DNA of 64,000 bases from Phycomyces blakesleeanus NRRL 1555(-) (taxonomy: Eukaryota > Mucoromycota > Mucoromycetes > Mucorales > Phycomycetaceae). The translations under genes and the position numbers were made by a program. This document shows, one piece after another, positions 34,514 to 47,994 of the stretch. Positions within the stretch are counted from its first letter, which is position 1. Each line of letters opens with the position of its first letter. The DNA lies in assembly GCF_001638985.1 (NCBI RefSeq), contig NW_017265149.1, forward strand, positions 499,241-563,240. Reading direction: 5' to 3'. The notes beneath the pieces were generated by a model. That model was not told the origin of the DNA and made no database searches. It saw only the letters and a list, made by a program, of their open reading frames with translations.

Positions 34514-37500
34514 CTATTGGTTGTATTTCAGCAAAGGCCAGATAATGTGCCAAATGGCCTCGTCGTTTGGGTCGTGGACGAGGCCAGCGATCCCCTTGAT
34601 AGACTTCACGTCCACCACCTTCACCACACCAGGTGCCAGGCTATCCCACGCAGGGAAAAGATCCTGGTTCACGCGTTGAACATCGGAAAGACAGTCGATG
34701 GCCGCAAAGAGTCTGGTCACTCTGTTGACAGTTTGGGAGAAGAATTTAAGAATAAATCTATACCTTTCAAAAAATATAAATGAGTTATGATTAATAAAAT
34801 TTAACAATGTAGAATACAACTAGTGCTACTTACTCCCTGGCATCGTCGAGCACAGCAAGATTGTTTGCTCGACCATGCCTGCTGTCAACAGAGGACCGGA
34901 CTCTATAGACCACCGAGTCTTTCCACATCTTGTTGGCGCAAACCACTTCATCGTTTTCCTCAAAGGAAACAATGCCTTCTCTTGCCCAGAAAGGCACCAA
35001 ACTGCGGACCAAGTCCTGGCACTCTATGCCAATGGCGGCAGCCAACTCAGCCAGAGAGCTTCGAGTTGGCCTGGACCAAAGTTGAGGACCAGCAACATCG
35101 TTACTTGCAACCTCGAAGTTGCTGGTCCTTCTGTCATTTGTGGCACAAATGACAGGTCGGCAACCAAGACAGTGATGGATTGCTGCCTTTCCGAGCAAGA
35201 GATTCTCCATGTTCTTTCCTGGTTTCTTTCTCGACTTGATTGCCGCGCTGTAGACACCGATTGTCCTTTCGATTGGCCTACAACTGTATGCCCGCAGAGG
35301 GCCCATCTCCCGCATCATATAGCTGAGATGAACCAGCATATGCTGGTTCGTCACGAAAACCGTAGGCTTCAGCCTCTTTTCTTCGATCTCACAACGGAGG
35401 AAGGCATGACAGCGACCAATGGCCCTATAAAGATGATTAAAACACTGATCAGCATATATCCGATTGACTTACTCCTCTGCTTCTTGGATATTGGCAGCAG
35501 TGATCCTCCACTGCTGGGCAATTCTGCATGCAGTAACAAGTTTCATCACTGCTGCTTTCGTACGATCAAAAACGAAATGATCGACGACAATCGTTGGAAC
35601 AACAAACAAGAGGAAGTCTATCCAATCGACAGCCTTCCTCTTGCCGTTGGATTCCTTCAAGGATCTCCACGTTCCTGTGAAATCGGCTGGTATATCGGCC
35701 CTGGATGCACAAATTGCTTTGTCGATATCTTCCAGACTGACATCCAGGGCAAACGGGTATCTGTGGTGTTTCAACCGGTCTTGCAAGTGAATGCCATGTG
35801 CATTTCTTCCACCGTCATTGATCGTGGGGCAGAATTTTCCTCCAAGTGCAACGTACAGCTGCTGGCCTGTACCGTGACCTAGAAGGTGCATCTCATCCAG
35901 TCCGAAGAAAGCAGTACTGGTCATTGTGGGCAAGTCCTTGAAGATGTTGGGCCCTTTGACGCCGTACATCTAAAACGGTATCAATATTTATTTTGTTTAA
36001 CAGTTTACAACTTACGCCTCCAACGGACTGGTGCAAACTCTCTTCTGTTCTCAATAGTGACGGTCCGTCTCTTTCCACAATACAAGTCGTGCTTGAATCT
36101 CTTGCACCATACGAGAAGCAAGCTCTGCATCTGTGATGGGCATTGTGATGTGCCAGGTTCATCAAGTCAGAGACGGCTGGAGTATCTCCAGTCGCCATGA
36201 CAAGATGAACCTTGGCAATCACCAGTCCAGAATCAGTCTGAAACTGCAGGCCATTTGCCCCCAAGTTTCTCAGGTCATCGAGAACCAGCTCCAAAAACGA
36301 AGCGATATCTTTCGGATGGTTAGGTCCTGGTATGATAGCCAACTGTATCATGTTACCTGCCTTGTATCTAAGTAGTTCGTGTTAGTAACTTTATCTAAAT
36401 TAATTTTTTTTTAAATACCTTTCTTTAGGATCAATATTCAGGTTAATAACATGAATAACAGAGGATGCCATTTTGGCATTTTTAAATGGGTTGAACTGGT
36501 CAACAAACATGGACACCAAAATGTCATCCTGACCAACCACTCCACGATCAAGTAACCGTCCGACTGCGTCTCCATCGAAGATGTCTTCACGTACATCTTC
36601 ACGTCTGCCAGCCAAACACCTTGTACCATAGGCCATCTTGGCCCATTCCTCGGGGTGGGCGAGTTCGAACCGCAGTTGCTCTGAGAGAGGCACGATCTGA
36701 AAGGTCTGTGCAGGCTTTACACTCGCTCTCTCCACTTTGTACCTGTCCTCACCGCAATGAGGACATGTCTCATCCTCGTCGATGAAGTCTCCTTCTTCTA
36801 CTGTTGAGAACCGGCAGCATCCATTTATGCACATATCGTATGCAACGGACTTCACTGGGTACTCCTCCTTCAACAAGATGTCTACCCTGTAGTATGACAG
36901 AAGTGAATCCACTTTAGCTAAAATGGTGGTAAGTGCATGTGATATAAAAAGAGTATACTAATTATAAACTTACTGGATCCAAGTTCTGCCATGTACTTGT
37001 TGACAATTTTTATGCATTTGTCATAGACTTCACGAGAGACGTTGTTCTCAAAAAACATGGAAAACAATTCCAGACTGACAGCCTGTGCACGACTGTTGGA
37101 CACGTGTGTGGGAACAAAATGTTCATAATCAGTGACATGGTCTACTGGAGCATTGTACACTCTGTCAGGGTTACGGACACGCGAATATCCATAGTCATTA
37201 TCTGATATATTTAGGGTTTTAGAGTTAGATACAATTATATTTAATACTAATGTTTTTTTTAGTTGTTTATTTCTTACCAGACATATAGTCGATGTTTTCG
37301 TTGATTTCCTCAACAGACTCGACTTGAACATCATCGGTGTCCATACTCTCTGCTTCATTGTGATTGCTATTGCCTGCAGCCAAGAACTTGTCAAAGTCCA
37401 TAGGGGCAGTGGTAGCAACCTTGTTCCTGTTGTTGAATTTTTCACAGGCTTGGGCAATAATACGGTCTTCAATCCGATTTGAGCGTTTAACAAAAAACGA

Positions 37501-37566
37501 ATCATCAAGCATATGACCACTTGTTCTGGTCTCAGAGTCATTGTTAAGTAAATCTTTGATATTCAT
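34514..37566 (-). CDS. Tnp2-family (CMC superfamily) transposase, apparently intact
   Basis: Seven exons join without a break: 37566-37278, 37201-36974, 36917-36419, 36367-36016, 35969-35473, 35424-34834, 34763-34514, giving 901 residues. All introns are GT-AG and 46-76 nt. A Cys-rich segment (Cys202, 206, 207, 224, 227; CPHCGEDRY) looks like a zinc knuckle. The Tnp2-like core follows: FVDQFNPF (Asp312), IIPGPNHPKDI (350-360), HLVMATGDTPAVSDL (Asp400) and HHRCRAC (417-422). In the Tnp2/Transposase_21 family, the Asp before F-N-P-F and the Asp in the G-D-x-P-A motif belong to the catalytic core. The gene is read away from a shared 240-bp spacer with the 188-aa ORF. The absence of stops or frameshifts across 2.7 kb of coding sequence suggests a recently active or still active copy. 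Whether it is expressed is unknown. Confidence 0.82.
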
Positions 37567-37806
37567 TTTGGTTTATGTTTGTATGTTAAAAGAAGTAGGG
37601 GTGTAAGGTTGCGAAAAATGTTCACGAGATGAGAATATTTTTGTATTATGTTGGCACGTTGGTAGTGAAAATTACAAGTGCGCTAATTGTCTTAAAAAAA
37701 ATTTCTTCAAAAGGATTTTGATTGTTTGTTTTTAAATTAATTTTTACTCATTTTTCTTCGACTCACTTCGCCCCTTTCATTTTATTCTCCAACTATATTT
37801 TTTACC
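37567..37806. promoter_or_regulatory. Divergent promoter spacer inside the CMC element
   Basis: The only 240 bp between the transposase ATG (37566, minus) and the accessory ATG (37807, plus). Both promoters must lie here. A pyrimidine-rich stretch precedes the plus-strand ATG. Confidence 0.5.
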
Positions 37807-38373
37807 ATGTCAACACACGAAATTACACAAATACTTGAACGTCTGGCATACTTAGAAGATTCTAATGCTTCACTAAGAACTAAAGTTGCTTTATTGGAAG
37901 ATAGGCTCGAATCCTTGACCAACAATTGCGAGGCGGAACTAGCTCTGTCAACTAGAGACAACGCTCGGACTGCGATGATGTTATTGCCTGCAACTGGGGA
38001 CCGTGACATCAAACGCCCTTCACCCCATGGGAAGCCAGAAGGTTGGAATCAGTCGACGAAATGCTTCAAGGGGGTGTTGGCCGCACACTTTACTGGAGGC
38101 GACCTCGACAAAGCTGAATTGGTGTACAAGGCAGTGGGCAAGCTCGCTCGAGAGCTAGTCCACTACTCATTTTCCAAGTATAGTGGCAGAAATATTGCTA
38201 TACCGTCATGGGGTAGTCTGGCAGATGACCAAAAGGCAATAATGAGCAGCAGCCTCGAAGAGAAAGCAGCCCTGAAAAACATTGCTCTTCACAGATTCGA
38301 AAATTCTTGGGGAGCATTGCTCATACTCTCTCACAAGTGGAGAACTGCCAAATATCATGGAAGATCTTATTAA
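37807..38373 (+). CDS. Coiled-coil accessory protein of the CMC element
   Basis: A 188-residue frame divergently arranged with the transposase. Residues about 9-42 (ILERLAYLEDSNASLR, then KVALLEDRLESL) form a clear heptad coiled coil. A basic, mixed region follows (about 65-188), with KPEGWNQSTKCFKGVL and conserved-looking Trp and Tyr residues but no domain I can name. Second ORFs that bind DNA or assist the transposase are known in CACTA-like elements, and its position suggests such a role; that is inference. Just downstream, another frame (ELPNIMEDLINK, then a GTAAGG donor) hints at an alternative spliced C-terminus. Confidence 0.6.
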   Translation: MSTHEITQILERLAYLEDSNASLRTKVALLEDRLESLTNNCEAELALSTRDNARTAMMLLPATGDRDIKRPSPHGKPEGWNQSTKCFKGVLAAHFTGGDLDKAELVYKAVGKLARELVHYSFSKYSGRNIAIPSWGSLADDQKAIMSSSLEEKAALKNIALHRFENSWGALLILSHKWRTAKYHGRSY

Positions 38374-38912
38374 CAAGTAAGGTACTTATAAAGTCATTTA
38401 TATGTTTAATCACAACTAATAAAAATCAACTGTTTTGTTTTGTTTTGTTTATTAGAGTAGGTAATACTAACTTTTATATTTTCAATCTATAGATACCTAA
38501 TAAAAATATCATTTTAAAAAATAACTTTATGAAATACAATATAATTTGTTTATTGCCCTGTGTACTTCTTCTATTATTTTGTATGTTTTTTTTTGTGGTT
38601 GTTTTTTGTAGTTTTTTTTTTTTTTTTTTTTTAAAAAAAATATTTCAGGGACCAAGAATAAAAAATAAAAATAAAAACAAATTCGCCCATGACGTATTAC
38701 ATATTTTTGACCAATGAGTGAATAGATAAATTTACTCAAACAAGGTCTAGTTCATCTTAATATATGTATTTTACTGGCTGGAGAGAGTTGTACAACACTA
38801 AATAAAGTTCAAAGTCCTGGTATTCCACGGATCCGATTTGCCAAGAGATGTAGCACCAACAGAGTTATTCTTGATTTTTATTGGTCCATTGAGAATGTGC
38901 AGTCTTGCACAT

Positions 38913-39387
38913 AATCGCTCGAAATGTGCACTACGGAATTACAAATTGTGCCATTTCCTACAGTGATAAATAAATAAATAAATGCTATATGTGTATAAAA
39001 ACTAAACTAAACTAAAAACGCACCAAGAATAAAGAACAAGAGTACAAGAACTGAGTAGATAAAATTTTCATACTCGATTGGTTCAACTTTATACAGGCAG
39101 GCAGGCAGGCAGGCAGGCAGATAGTGAGAAAGAGAGAGAAAATAAAGGAGAAGAAAAATAAAGAAAGGAGAGACCAGACCCCGTTTGATAAATTACAAAG
39201 AGAACACAATACACAGTATTCAACACTCAGTAATGATGTTGATGATGCTAATTAATGGTTTATTCAGTAAGACTGATAAAGATTTATTATATTATTATAT
39301 TATTATATTATTATGAGAAAGAAATAGAGCAAAAGCAAAAGCAAAAGGTTTATATATATATATATATTATATAATTAGATAGTTTTC
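38913..39387. other. Intergenic region right of the CMC element
   Basis: No gene. A GCAG tetranucleotide tract lies at about 39096-39121 and TATATTAT repeats near 39275-39313. It includes the further TGTGCA hexamers near 38926-38930. Confidence 0.5.
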
Positions 39388-40232
39388 TTAGTTCTTCTTT
39401 TCATCGTTGTACGGCACAAATTCGTGTCCGGCTACATAAATAACCTTTTCCTCATCGGCGGCAAGAGCGGCTGGAGATGGAACGACAATAACATTTGAAC
39501 CAACAAAGCGTTCTTCGTCCAGTTGCTTCGAAAGATCACGAGCACAGCTACTGATCACAAAAGCAAGATAAACCTACAAGACAATAAAGATTCAGATATA
39601 CATATATATATATATTTATATATCAACATGTGTAATTCACAACTATAATAATGATCATTACCTTTGTGAGAACATTGGCAAGTATAATGGCAGATAAAAA
39701 CCAGATACTGTTGTTGAAAGTAAGGTCGCATGCATAGCTACCGAGTACATCGTCGCTAGTTTCAAAAATGTTCTGGCAGAGTCCGAGGTCTGCATAGAAA
39801 GTAAAGAATACGGCACCAACAGAGAAAAGGGTCTGAATCAAGGTATCGAAGCAGTAGTACCAGCTATAGATTTCAATCTTTCTAGGAGATTTCTACACAA
39901 ATATATATATAATTAATTAATTAATTAATTAACATATATATATATATCATTATTTACTTGAATAACACCAGCTACACCATTGTAACAGGCATAGATAGAC
40001 AGTAAGGAATACGACAAAAGACTAAGTCCGGTAAAGTATGTCAATCGAAGGTCACTGGCTAACAGAGCAGTTGTTCCGACACTGGCTAAATGGGTTGTGA
40101 TTCCAAACAGTGCCAAGAAGAGAGTAACGGTTCTACAGGAGCAAAGACATATTAAATATTTATTTATTTATTTTTCTTTTGTTGGCTGTTCTTTCTTTAC
40201 CTTGGGCTAAAGAATACACAGGCGTTCTTCAT
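39388..40232 (-). CDS. Four-transmembrane-span protein, hypothetical
   Basis: Four exons join in phase: 40232-40201, 40132-39958, 39892-39662, 39573-39388, giving 207 residues. Introns are short GT-AG (65-88 nt). Hydrophobic spans lie at about residues 13-34, 45-67, 82-102 and 131-155. The second outer loop (about 103-130) contains Cys108 and Cys124, which may pair. The C-terminal about 50 residues are hydrophilic and charged and end EFVPYNDEKKN. The layout (four spans, short N-terminus, cytoplasmic tail) recalls tetraspan or MARVEL-type membrane proteins, but no diagnostic motif such as CCG is present, so I leave the family open. It is complete and undisturbed by the nearby transposon. Confidence 0.75.
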
Positions 40233-40584
40233 TTTTATATTATATTTTGTGGTTTGTAATAAGTGGAAAGAAACAAAATGAATAAATGAATATATTATAT
40301 ATTAAAAAGAATTAACAAGCAGAAGAAGAATAAGTAGATATAAATCCAAAAAAAAAAAGAACTGTAGAAATAAGTCGGTCTTCATAGTCCCTTAACTGTC
40401 ACGAGACAAGCTAGAGCGAAACGGAATAACAAAAAAGAAAAAAAGTTAAGAAAAAAAAACCCTAAAAAAAAATATTTTTATTTTGTATTATAAAATAAAT
40501 ATATATATAAAAGTTGAGATTTTGTCTTATTTTCTTGTGTGTGCGTATGTGATTTTTTTTTTATGTTTTACTATGTCATAAATG

Positions 40585-40615
<31 letters not shown>

Positions 40616-43191
40616 CCACACCCACAGAGTAAAGAAGAAAAAAAAAAAAGACTTCCATATATGGAGTCCATACTAATCATGAATTTTGCGCAAAAACTGA
40701 TGGCTTTTTATCCAATAGAATCTATAGACTTCTTCCAAAAAATCGATAATTTTTTTTGTTTGTTTTCAAACTCAACACTAAAATGAATGAATAGACAAAG
40801 ATAATTAAAGAAGACTCATTATTGGTAAACCACCCCTTTAATTCATCGTCATCAACCGTCATTTATAAAAAACAAGACAAATACAGGCATAGACATGGAA
40901 AAAAAAAGATTCAGCAAAGCGACTCATAGATGGGTTCAAGTATAAAATAAAACTTACATCTATATAAATATGCACATCACAAATATTGATAATAAAGAGA
41001 GAGAGAGAGAGAGATAGTTGTAGGGTTATAATTCAAACAATCTGACAAACATAAGATGATTGACAATTACATTTCCAATCTACTGTTTGTTCATCAAGAG
41101 ATTCCTAGAATCAGTAGATTGTTATATATATGAAAAGAAATAGGTTGTTGTAAGTAGAGTCAGGAAGAGCTTATAACCTTTTTCAAAGATTATGTATGTA
41201 TAATCAAATAGACTTGAAAGATATGAAGTTAATGACAAAAAGAAGAAAGGGAGCCAATTTTTTCTTTATTTATCAAATAAGACAAGTACTTATCCGTCAC
41301 AAGACAAATAGATCTAATGGTGAGAGGGAGTGAGAAGAGGTCTAGAACAAAGGTATGAGTATAATGACATGGGGTACCAAGGCAGCCTAGATTTCTCCAT
41401 GTACCAACCAATTGAAGGACTAACAAGTCTTATATATTATTTGTAAGAGAAGTGAGATAGGGTCGTGTGGTGATAACAAGAGTAAATAATATAGGCAATA
41501 TAGGTCTACAAAACACTCCAGGAGCTAAATTATTGTGCTATTCCATGAAGAGTCAAGAAATTACTATTTTGTAAAATATAAAGAGAAAAGACACGGGGAA
41601 GGAGATCTGTGTTGATAATACAGAATATCACACCTTGGATTGTGAACGAAAGGATTATGCTCAACTTTGGAGCCAAAAAAAAACACACACACAAATTATA
41701 TAAATATATTATAGACATCTTTCGATCTCTATCTGTCCTGCTCTAAAGAAGTTGCTTTCTTGTATATATTTTATGAAAGTTAGAATATACTACAAACCTT
41801 TTCTCTTCTTCTTCTTCTTTTTTGTGAAGATCCAACATGGAATAAAATCAAATGAAATTTAGGTTTCATTGATGACCTGTCCTTTCATTTAATTACTTCA
41901 CTGTGCATCAATGAAACAGTAGGAACCATTTGTAGATTTCTATGTTGACGGTGTATTATTTTATATTATACAGAATATATCTTTGCAAGTGTTAAAATAG
42001 TCTATAGATAAACATATTAGACAATGATAAGACTAGACCATCTTGTCATTCTAGACTCTTTTTTTTTAAAACATCTTTAATGTCTTGATTCATTCGATAC
42101 TTTTTATTAGTATTACTTATAACTTGTATTTTATAGCAAGGATAGCAAATAAGGATCTTTATTGGCACTTACTAATAAAGAGAAAGAGAGATAATATTAT
42201 AATGATATTAAATAAGAGTGCGTTGTCAGACATCTTGTATTTTACCATAGTTACACTGCGGTGTTTGGATCGACACCAAATGGAACGTATTCCGGAATAC
42301 CCTTTAAGAAATACACACGCACACAAGACATAAGGATGAGAGAAAGAGTACATCAAATAAAACAAAATAAAATAAATCAAAGCAAGAGATTCATTTTAGC
42401 ATTTATTTTATAATACAATGCACAACAAATAGCGAATACAGGCAAAACAGAATATGAGTAAGAATAAAGTATATTCTGCAATGATACGTTTTGTTTATAT
42501 TTCTTTAGTGATCATTAAATCACACACACACACAGATCTGTAGACATAAACACAAGGTAGCTCTTACCTTTAATATACTCACATACATACAAATGTACTC
42601 GAGACTATAAAAGAGAATGACAGTTTGTCTAGACTTTACGATCGATCGATGATAAAATACACATCTTGTAAAATTTACATTTGTATGTAATATATCAGTA
42701 TCACTAGCACCCGTTGTATTTTACTCGATATTTATTAATATTGAAAAAGTAATATCGTTTCAATTTTATTGAAACAAAAAAAAAGGTTTATTTGATAGTA
42801 GGTTGACAATGGATATACATAGTAATTAAGTATATATATTTAGGGTATATTTAATTCTTATTCTTATTTCTATATACGCATGTATGTATTATGTATATAT
42901 TTAAATATATAAAGATGCGTGTGTTTTTTTTTTTTTTTTGGTTTATAATATGAAAATTAAGCGGATCACTGTACGATGTTGCTTAGCTTTATATTATGCA
43001 ATAATTTTCTTATTTAGAAAAAAAAATATTTAAGGTATTTCACTCGAGGCTATTACAAAAAAAAACAAATTTCTGTATATATACATACTAATGCCGCGTT
43101 CTTCTTCTACTTCTTCTTTCTCTTCTTCTTCATTGACTCTATATTGCTATTGAAACAATACTATTAAACTACCTCTTTATACTGAGCTGTA
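40233..43191. other. AT-rich intergenic region
   Basis: Nearly 3 kb with no supported gene. Poly-A/T and TATATA tracts dominate. The short frames at 41229-41426, 41530-41718 and 42085-42333 lack features. A TTCTTC-rich stretch near 43098-43130 precedes the next gene and may belong to its promoter. Confidence 0.45.
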
Positions 43192-44138
43192 ATGACTGGA
43201 ATATTTAATTTTAATACAACCGTCAAGTCTCATTACCAAGCACCTTCCTCCATTGTCCATGTGCATTCCCCAGACATCGATGAGCGTTGGGATACTTTTC
43301 TTGACTCACAACAAAGAACATCAAAGCATGTACAATGTCCAATAATCTATATCCAACCACACCAACTGCACTCCATAGACATTCTTCCTGCGTCACCCAA
43401 AGAAGTAAGTCAATCCACATTGTAATTATCTTTTATTATCATTATTTTAGAATGGACAGCTTTACAGCCTTTTCTTTTTCACTTCTTCTTCTTCTTCTTC
43501 TTCTTCTTTTTATTGATCAAAATTAAAATCGAACAATCATGCTCACAAACCCCATTTCATCTACTTTTACTTCTTCTTCTTCTTCTGCTGCTGCTGCTGC
43601 TATTACTGTCGTTACTGTCAATTTATCTTGTCAGTACAATGATAATGATAATGATAATGATAATGATGATGATAACGATGACGATAAAATCCAAAATCTA
43701 GCCAATAAAACAATCGACTATTTTGCACATCCCTCGGAATCATTACTAGACAACTACGACACAACTCCAGATATCCAAGAAATCTCAACAGATGATGACG
43801 ATGATGATAATGATAATGATAACGATGATTATGATTATGCTTATGATTATGAAGAAGTCCAAGTAAAATCCAATGATGATGATGATGATGATGGTCAGAG
43901 TGACCTTTGTTGCTCAGAAGATGGGGCTAAAATTGAAACTATCGTCCGTCCCAGATCACAAAAGTCAATATCTGTAGAAGCGTATCACAGAATGATGGCT
44001 CAAAGGTACACGGCAAGACTACTGAAAATAGCATCCGTTTGTCAGACCTCGGAAATAAATCTACCGCTAGTCTATCAAAAGCAGCTTGATTCCCTTCAAA
44101 CCCCACTACTGCCACCACCATCACAATACTCTCGATAA
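43192..44138 (+). CDS. Asp/Asn-rich hypothetical protein, two-exon model
   Basis: Exon 43192-43404 (71 residues, starting MTGIFNFNTTVKSHYQAP) ends at a GTAAGT donor. The first nearby acceptor (43450) leads to a stop after 22 codons. A pyrimidine-rich intron to the acceptor TTGTCAG at 43634 instead continues in frame to 44138, giving 238 residues. The joined protein has three acidic Asp/Asn runs (about residues 72-90, 120-145 and 150-160), then a basic stretch near RPRSQKSISVEAYHRMMAQR and a C-terminal LPLVYQKQLDSLQTPLLPPP. No family recognised. The alternative is a short protein ending in exon 1 plus a separate gene starting at 43539; the splice choice is the weak point. Confidence 0.45.
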
Positions 44139-45904
44139 TAGTAATAATAGCTTCCTTTCTCTCTCTCTCTCTCTCTCTATTTTAGTTATAATTTATTATA
44201 TTTATTACTATTACTATTATTGTATTAAACACAGATCCCTATTATTTAATCAATATGTACACCTTACACTACATTACACTACGCTACACACTCATATACA
44301 ATTCATATACAATTCATATACTTAAAGCACATAAGAATAATACAAACAGGTCAAGTGCTTAATGTTATATAAAGATGCATTTTTTTTACTTGGTATTTGA
44401 AATAACATATAAACATACCAAAATAATTAATCAAGAAATAAGAAATCAGGCTTAGTTGCTTTATACTTTGTTGTTATTATTATAATATAAGGGGGGGTGG
44501 CTAGGCTTGGTAGGCTGGTGAGTGAATGAATTGAGGGGATAATGTTTTGTATACTTGCAGGTTTGTTTTCTTCTTATTCTTGACTCACAAACACTTCCTT
44601 TCTGTACGTATATGTGTGTGTATTTGCTTGTTTTATTTATGAAAGCTCATTGTTAATTAGCAATCATTACATTAGATTCCCAATCTCATGGATTGACTAC
44701 CAAGATGATTCATTGAGCACATGATGTCTAGTAATAAACAAGAAAATATCTATAATAATGATATGTTTATTAATCACAATGAAATGAAATAAGAAATGAG
44801 CATAAAAATATTAATATCAATATATCAACTGTCTATCAATCTAAACCGACCAATGCTTATTATTAATGCCTATGTGTTTTTTTTTGCAGAATAATGCACC
44901 ATTCATTTCAATTACTAAAAAAATTCCACTCACTAAATGCTTACATCTATATAAAGTTGATAGAGTTTCTGTTAATAATATTTTGACCCTTTTTTTTATC
45001 CTTTATTTTAAAATAAGAAAAAAGCGTTTCCAACTAAGCAATCAAATTTCCAGACATTCTTTTCTTTCTTTCCGCTGTTGTTGTTGTTTTTGTTGTTGCT
45101 ATGAGCCAAATATATATATATATATATTCTCTTGGCAAAATAAGATAGAAAGGATCATCATCTTAATGCGTACAAATGTAGAAACTTCTTTAAAATAATA
45201 ATAGCAGTAATAACAGTAATAACAGTAATAAACTAAATTAAAAATAAAATAAAATCACGGGAAGATATTCAAGTACAACCCAAGAAACCAATTCAATTCA
45301 ATTCAATTCAATTCAATTCAGTATTAATGTACTGAAGAACCTTATTCTTATTAGTATTAGTATGATCTACCTTCAAAGGCGGCAGAATTCTAGATTGTAT
45401 AATACGATATATACAACACTAGTCATTTTTCTTGTGAGAACAAAACACAAAAGAAAAAGGAAACACACACACACACACAAACTGAAAGGAAAAATCCCGT
45501 TAATCTCGCTTTTCCTTTTTAAAGAAAAACAGAAACTCAAGACGTAAGCTATTATAATAGAATCAAGCTTTTTTTTTCAGTTTTAATAAAGAAATAACAA
45601 CAGCAACAAGAACAACAACAGAATAACAGACAGTCATAGAAATGTCACTGTTAATTAACACAACACAATACGATACATAGATACATAGATACATAGATAC
45701 ATAGATACATACATTTGCTGTTGGCATTTTTTATTTTTAAAGCACAGGATATAAATATAAATATATATATATTATATTATATTATATTATATTATATTAT
45801 ATTTTAGTTTAAAATATGTGAGGTTATAACTATAACTATAACTATAATTATTCTTATTATTATTTAAATATATATATATATATATATATATATACATGTT
45901 TTTT
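44139..45904. other. Intergenic region between convergent genes
   Basis: No supported gene. It includes a CT tract (44158-44178), AATTC pentamers (45291-45320), ATACATAG octamers (45667-45714), ATATT pentamers (about 45765-45805) and a long AT tract just before the ADAM stop codon. Confidence 0.5.
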
Positions 45905-47963
45905 TTACAAGACACCTTCTTGATAACGTCTTGCACCATTAGGCCCAGTTTGTTGCTGAGTGTATGGGTTGTTTGGATTGGGACTGGTTGGTGGTGGTGG
46001 TGTACCTGGGTTTGGACTGCCAGGTTGTGCGGGGCCTGAAGATGAAGGCGGTGGGGGTGGGGATGGAGCTTGCCAGTTGGTTGGTGTATTCATCTCGTAC
46101 GCATCCCGTGTCTGCTGTCCTGGAACAGAGTAGATAGGCGGTGGAGCATTGGGCTGATAGCCATTGTATTGGGCAGGGTTTACCCACCCTTGTGGAGGGG
46201 GAGGTCCGTATTGCATAGGTGGTGGAGGTGGATAATAGATTCCTCCGCTATTTCCTCCAGGCACATACGGTGGCGGTCCGCCATTCACAACATAAACGCC
46301 ACCACCATTAGCATTGTTCAGGGTGCGATAACGAGAGCCACCACAGCAGCTGTAATAAATACATCTCAAGACGCAGAATATGATCAAGAGACCAAGCACG
46401 ATACCAACCGGAATAGCAATCGCCTTGTTCTTTTCCAGCCAGTTCTTGGCATTGTTACCTACACATCAAATAGACATATATATATATATATATATATATT
46501 TATATTATAGTAGCTGCTCAGCCTTCTTTTCTTTCTGTTCTTTTACTTTCTCTTACAAGCAACAATAACAACACTAATACGAATAAGAAGAAGAAGTATC
46601 AAACACTCACCAAAGTTGGAAAGGTCACATTTTCCATCCTTGCAGGCTCCACCGATACCACAAGGTGTACCGTCAATGAATTTTCCGTTAAAGATAAGAC
46701 ATCCAAGACCACCCGGATTGTCGCAAGTGAGTTCACAGCTGTTACTGTTACTAGAACAGGCTCTGCTGATACCCATCGTTGTGCCTCTCTCTTTGCACTG
46801 TGCGTCTCGTGAAGTACACTGGCCGGATGCACAGGCAAGTCCGGTGCTATTGCCTCCACAAGAGTCTCCATCGGTCACAAACTTGTCTTCCGGGCACGTT
46901 GCAGAGGTTCCACTACAACTCTCCTCCAGATCACAAGAAGTCGAGGCCGGTCTACAGACGTATGAGGCCGGTCTCAACTGGCACTTGTCACAGCAATTAT
47001 CATTGAAATCTCTACATAATTGTTTTTTTTTGTTTGTTTAGGATTTCACATTATATCTAAAGAATGAGTTTGTAAAGACTTACTCGCATACAGCATTGGC
47101 TTTGAATTTACAGGTGGCTGGATCGCAGCAAGTACTGTTGGCTCCTCCAGTGTCACAATCTTCGCCAGTTTCCTTGATACCATTACCGCACATCTGCAAT
47201 GTCTTTACAGAACGAGATCCAGGTTCTATACACAATGTAATACAAGCAGTAATCTCATTAGTTTACCTAAGCAAACCAGGTGACATATACAAACAAGCAA
47301 TATAATTCCATTCCATCCCATCCCATCTCCATCACATTTAATTTCATTTCATTTCATCCAATCTAATCCCATTCAATGCGCAGCCTACAGTTTACCAACA
47401 AAGCCAAATTGAACCAAATTGAACCAAATTGAATGACTAACCCAACTGACTAACCCAACTGACCAACTAAAAGAATAACAATAAACCCCTAATATGACTT
47501 ACCCTCAAGACATGTTCCTGAAGCAGGGAATGCACTACAAATGGTAGTGATAGAGCATGGACTGAAATCGTTGGTCGACACATTGCTGGAAGGGTTCATA
47601 ATATAAGTTCCGCCAGCATCACACTGAGTTGCACTAAGAGGGCAGCATTGGCAGCTGCTTCCACTACAAGGGCAATTTGAAGATGTACAATCATGAATGG
47701 CACCTATATATAATTACAAATTTCCATTAGTCGGATTACTTGGGTTCTTCTTCTTCTTCTTGTTAGTGATTAGTTGAAGAGTTTTGTTTTTCTATTTGCC
47801 CTTTTTCTCTCAATTGTCTGTATGTTATTCTTACCAAATCCATGACCAATTTCGTGGGCAACAACCTTCCACTCATCACGAACTATTAAAGATAAAAGAA
47901 AGATTTTTTTTTTAAAAAAAAAAACGGAAAATGGCGATTAGTGAAGGAGGAGAAGATGTTATA

Positions 47964-47994
<31 letters not shown>

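Larger units (their letters stand above)
34118..38912. mobile_element. CMC/Tnp2-like DNA transposon with two divergent genes
   Basis: A roughly 4.8-kb unit with a minus-strand Tnp2-type transposase gene and a plus-strand 188-aa ORF. The outer regions carry clusters of the hexamer TGTGCA/TGCACA: three between 34119 and 34175, and three or four between 38896 and 38930. The left end ATGTGCAAG...ACTGCACAT is matched inverted at the right end (38896-38912), with an 18-bp insertion at left. Subterminal repeats of this sort are known for CACTA-like elements. The exact ends and target duplication are not settled; CACTG at about 38958 read inward is another candidate right terminus. Confidence 0.6.

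Noticed and set aside
34875..35882. 335-codon plus-strand frame opposite the transposase
   Set aside because: Crosses transposase introns on the other strand; the minus-strand exons carry the Tnp2 motifs and join in phase.
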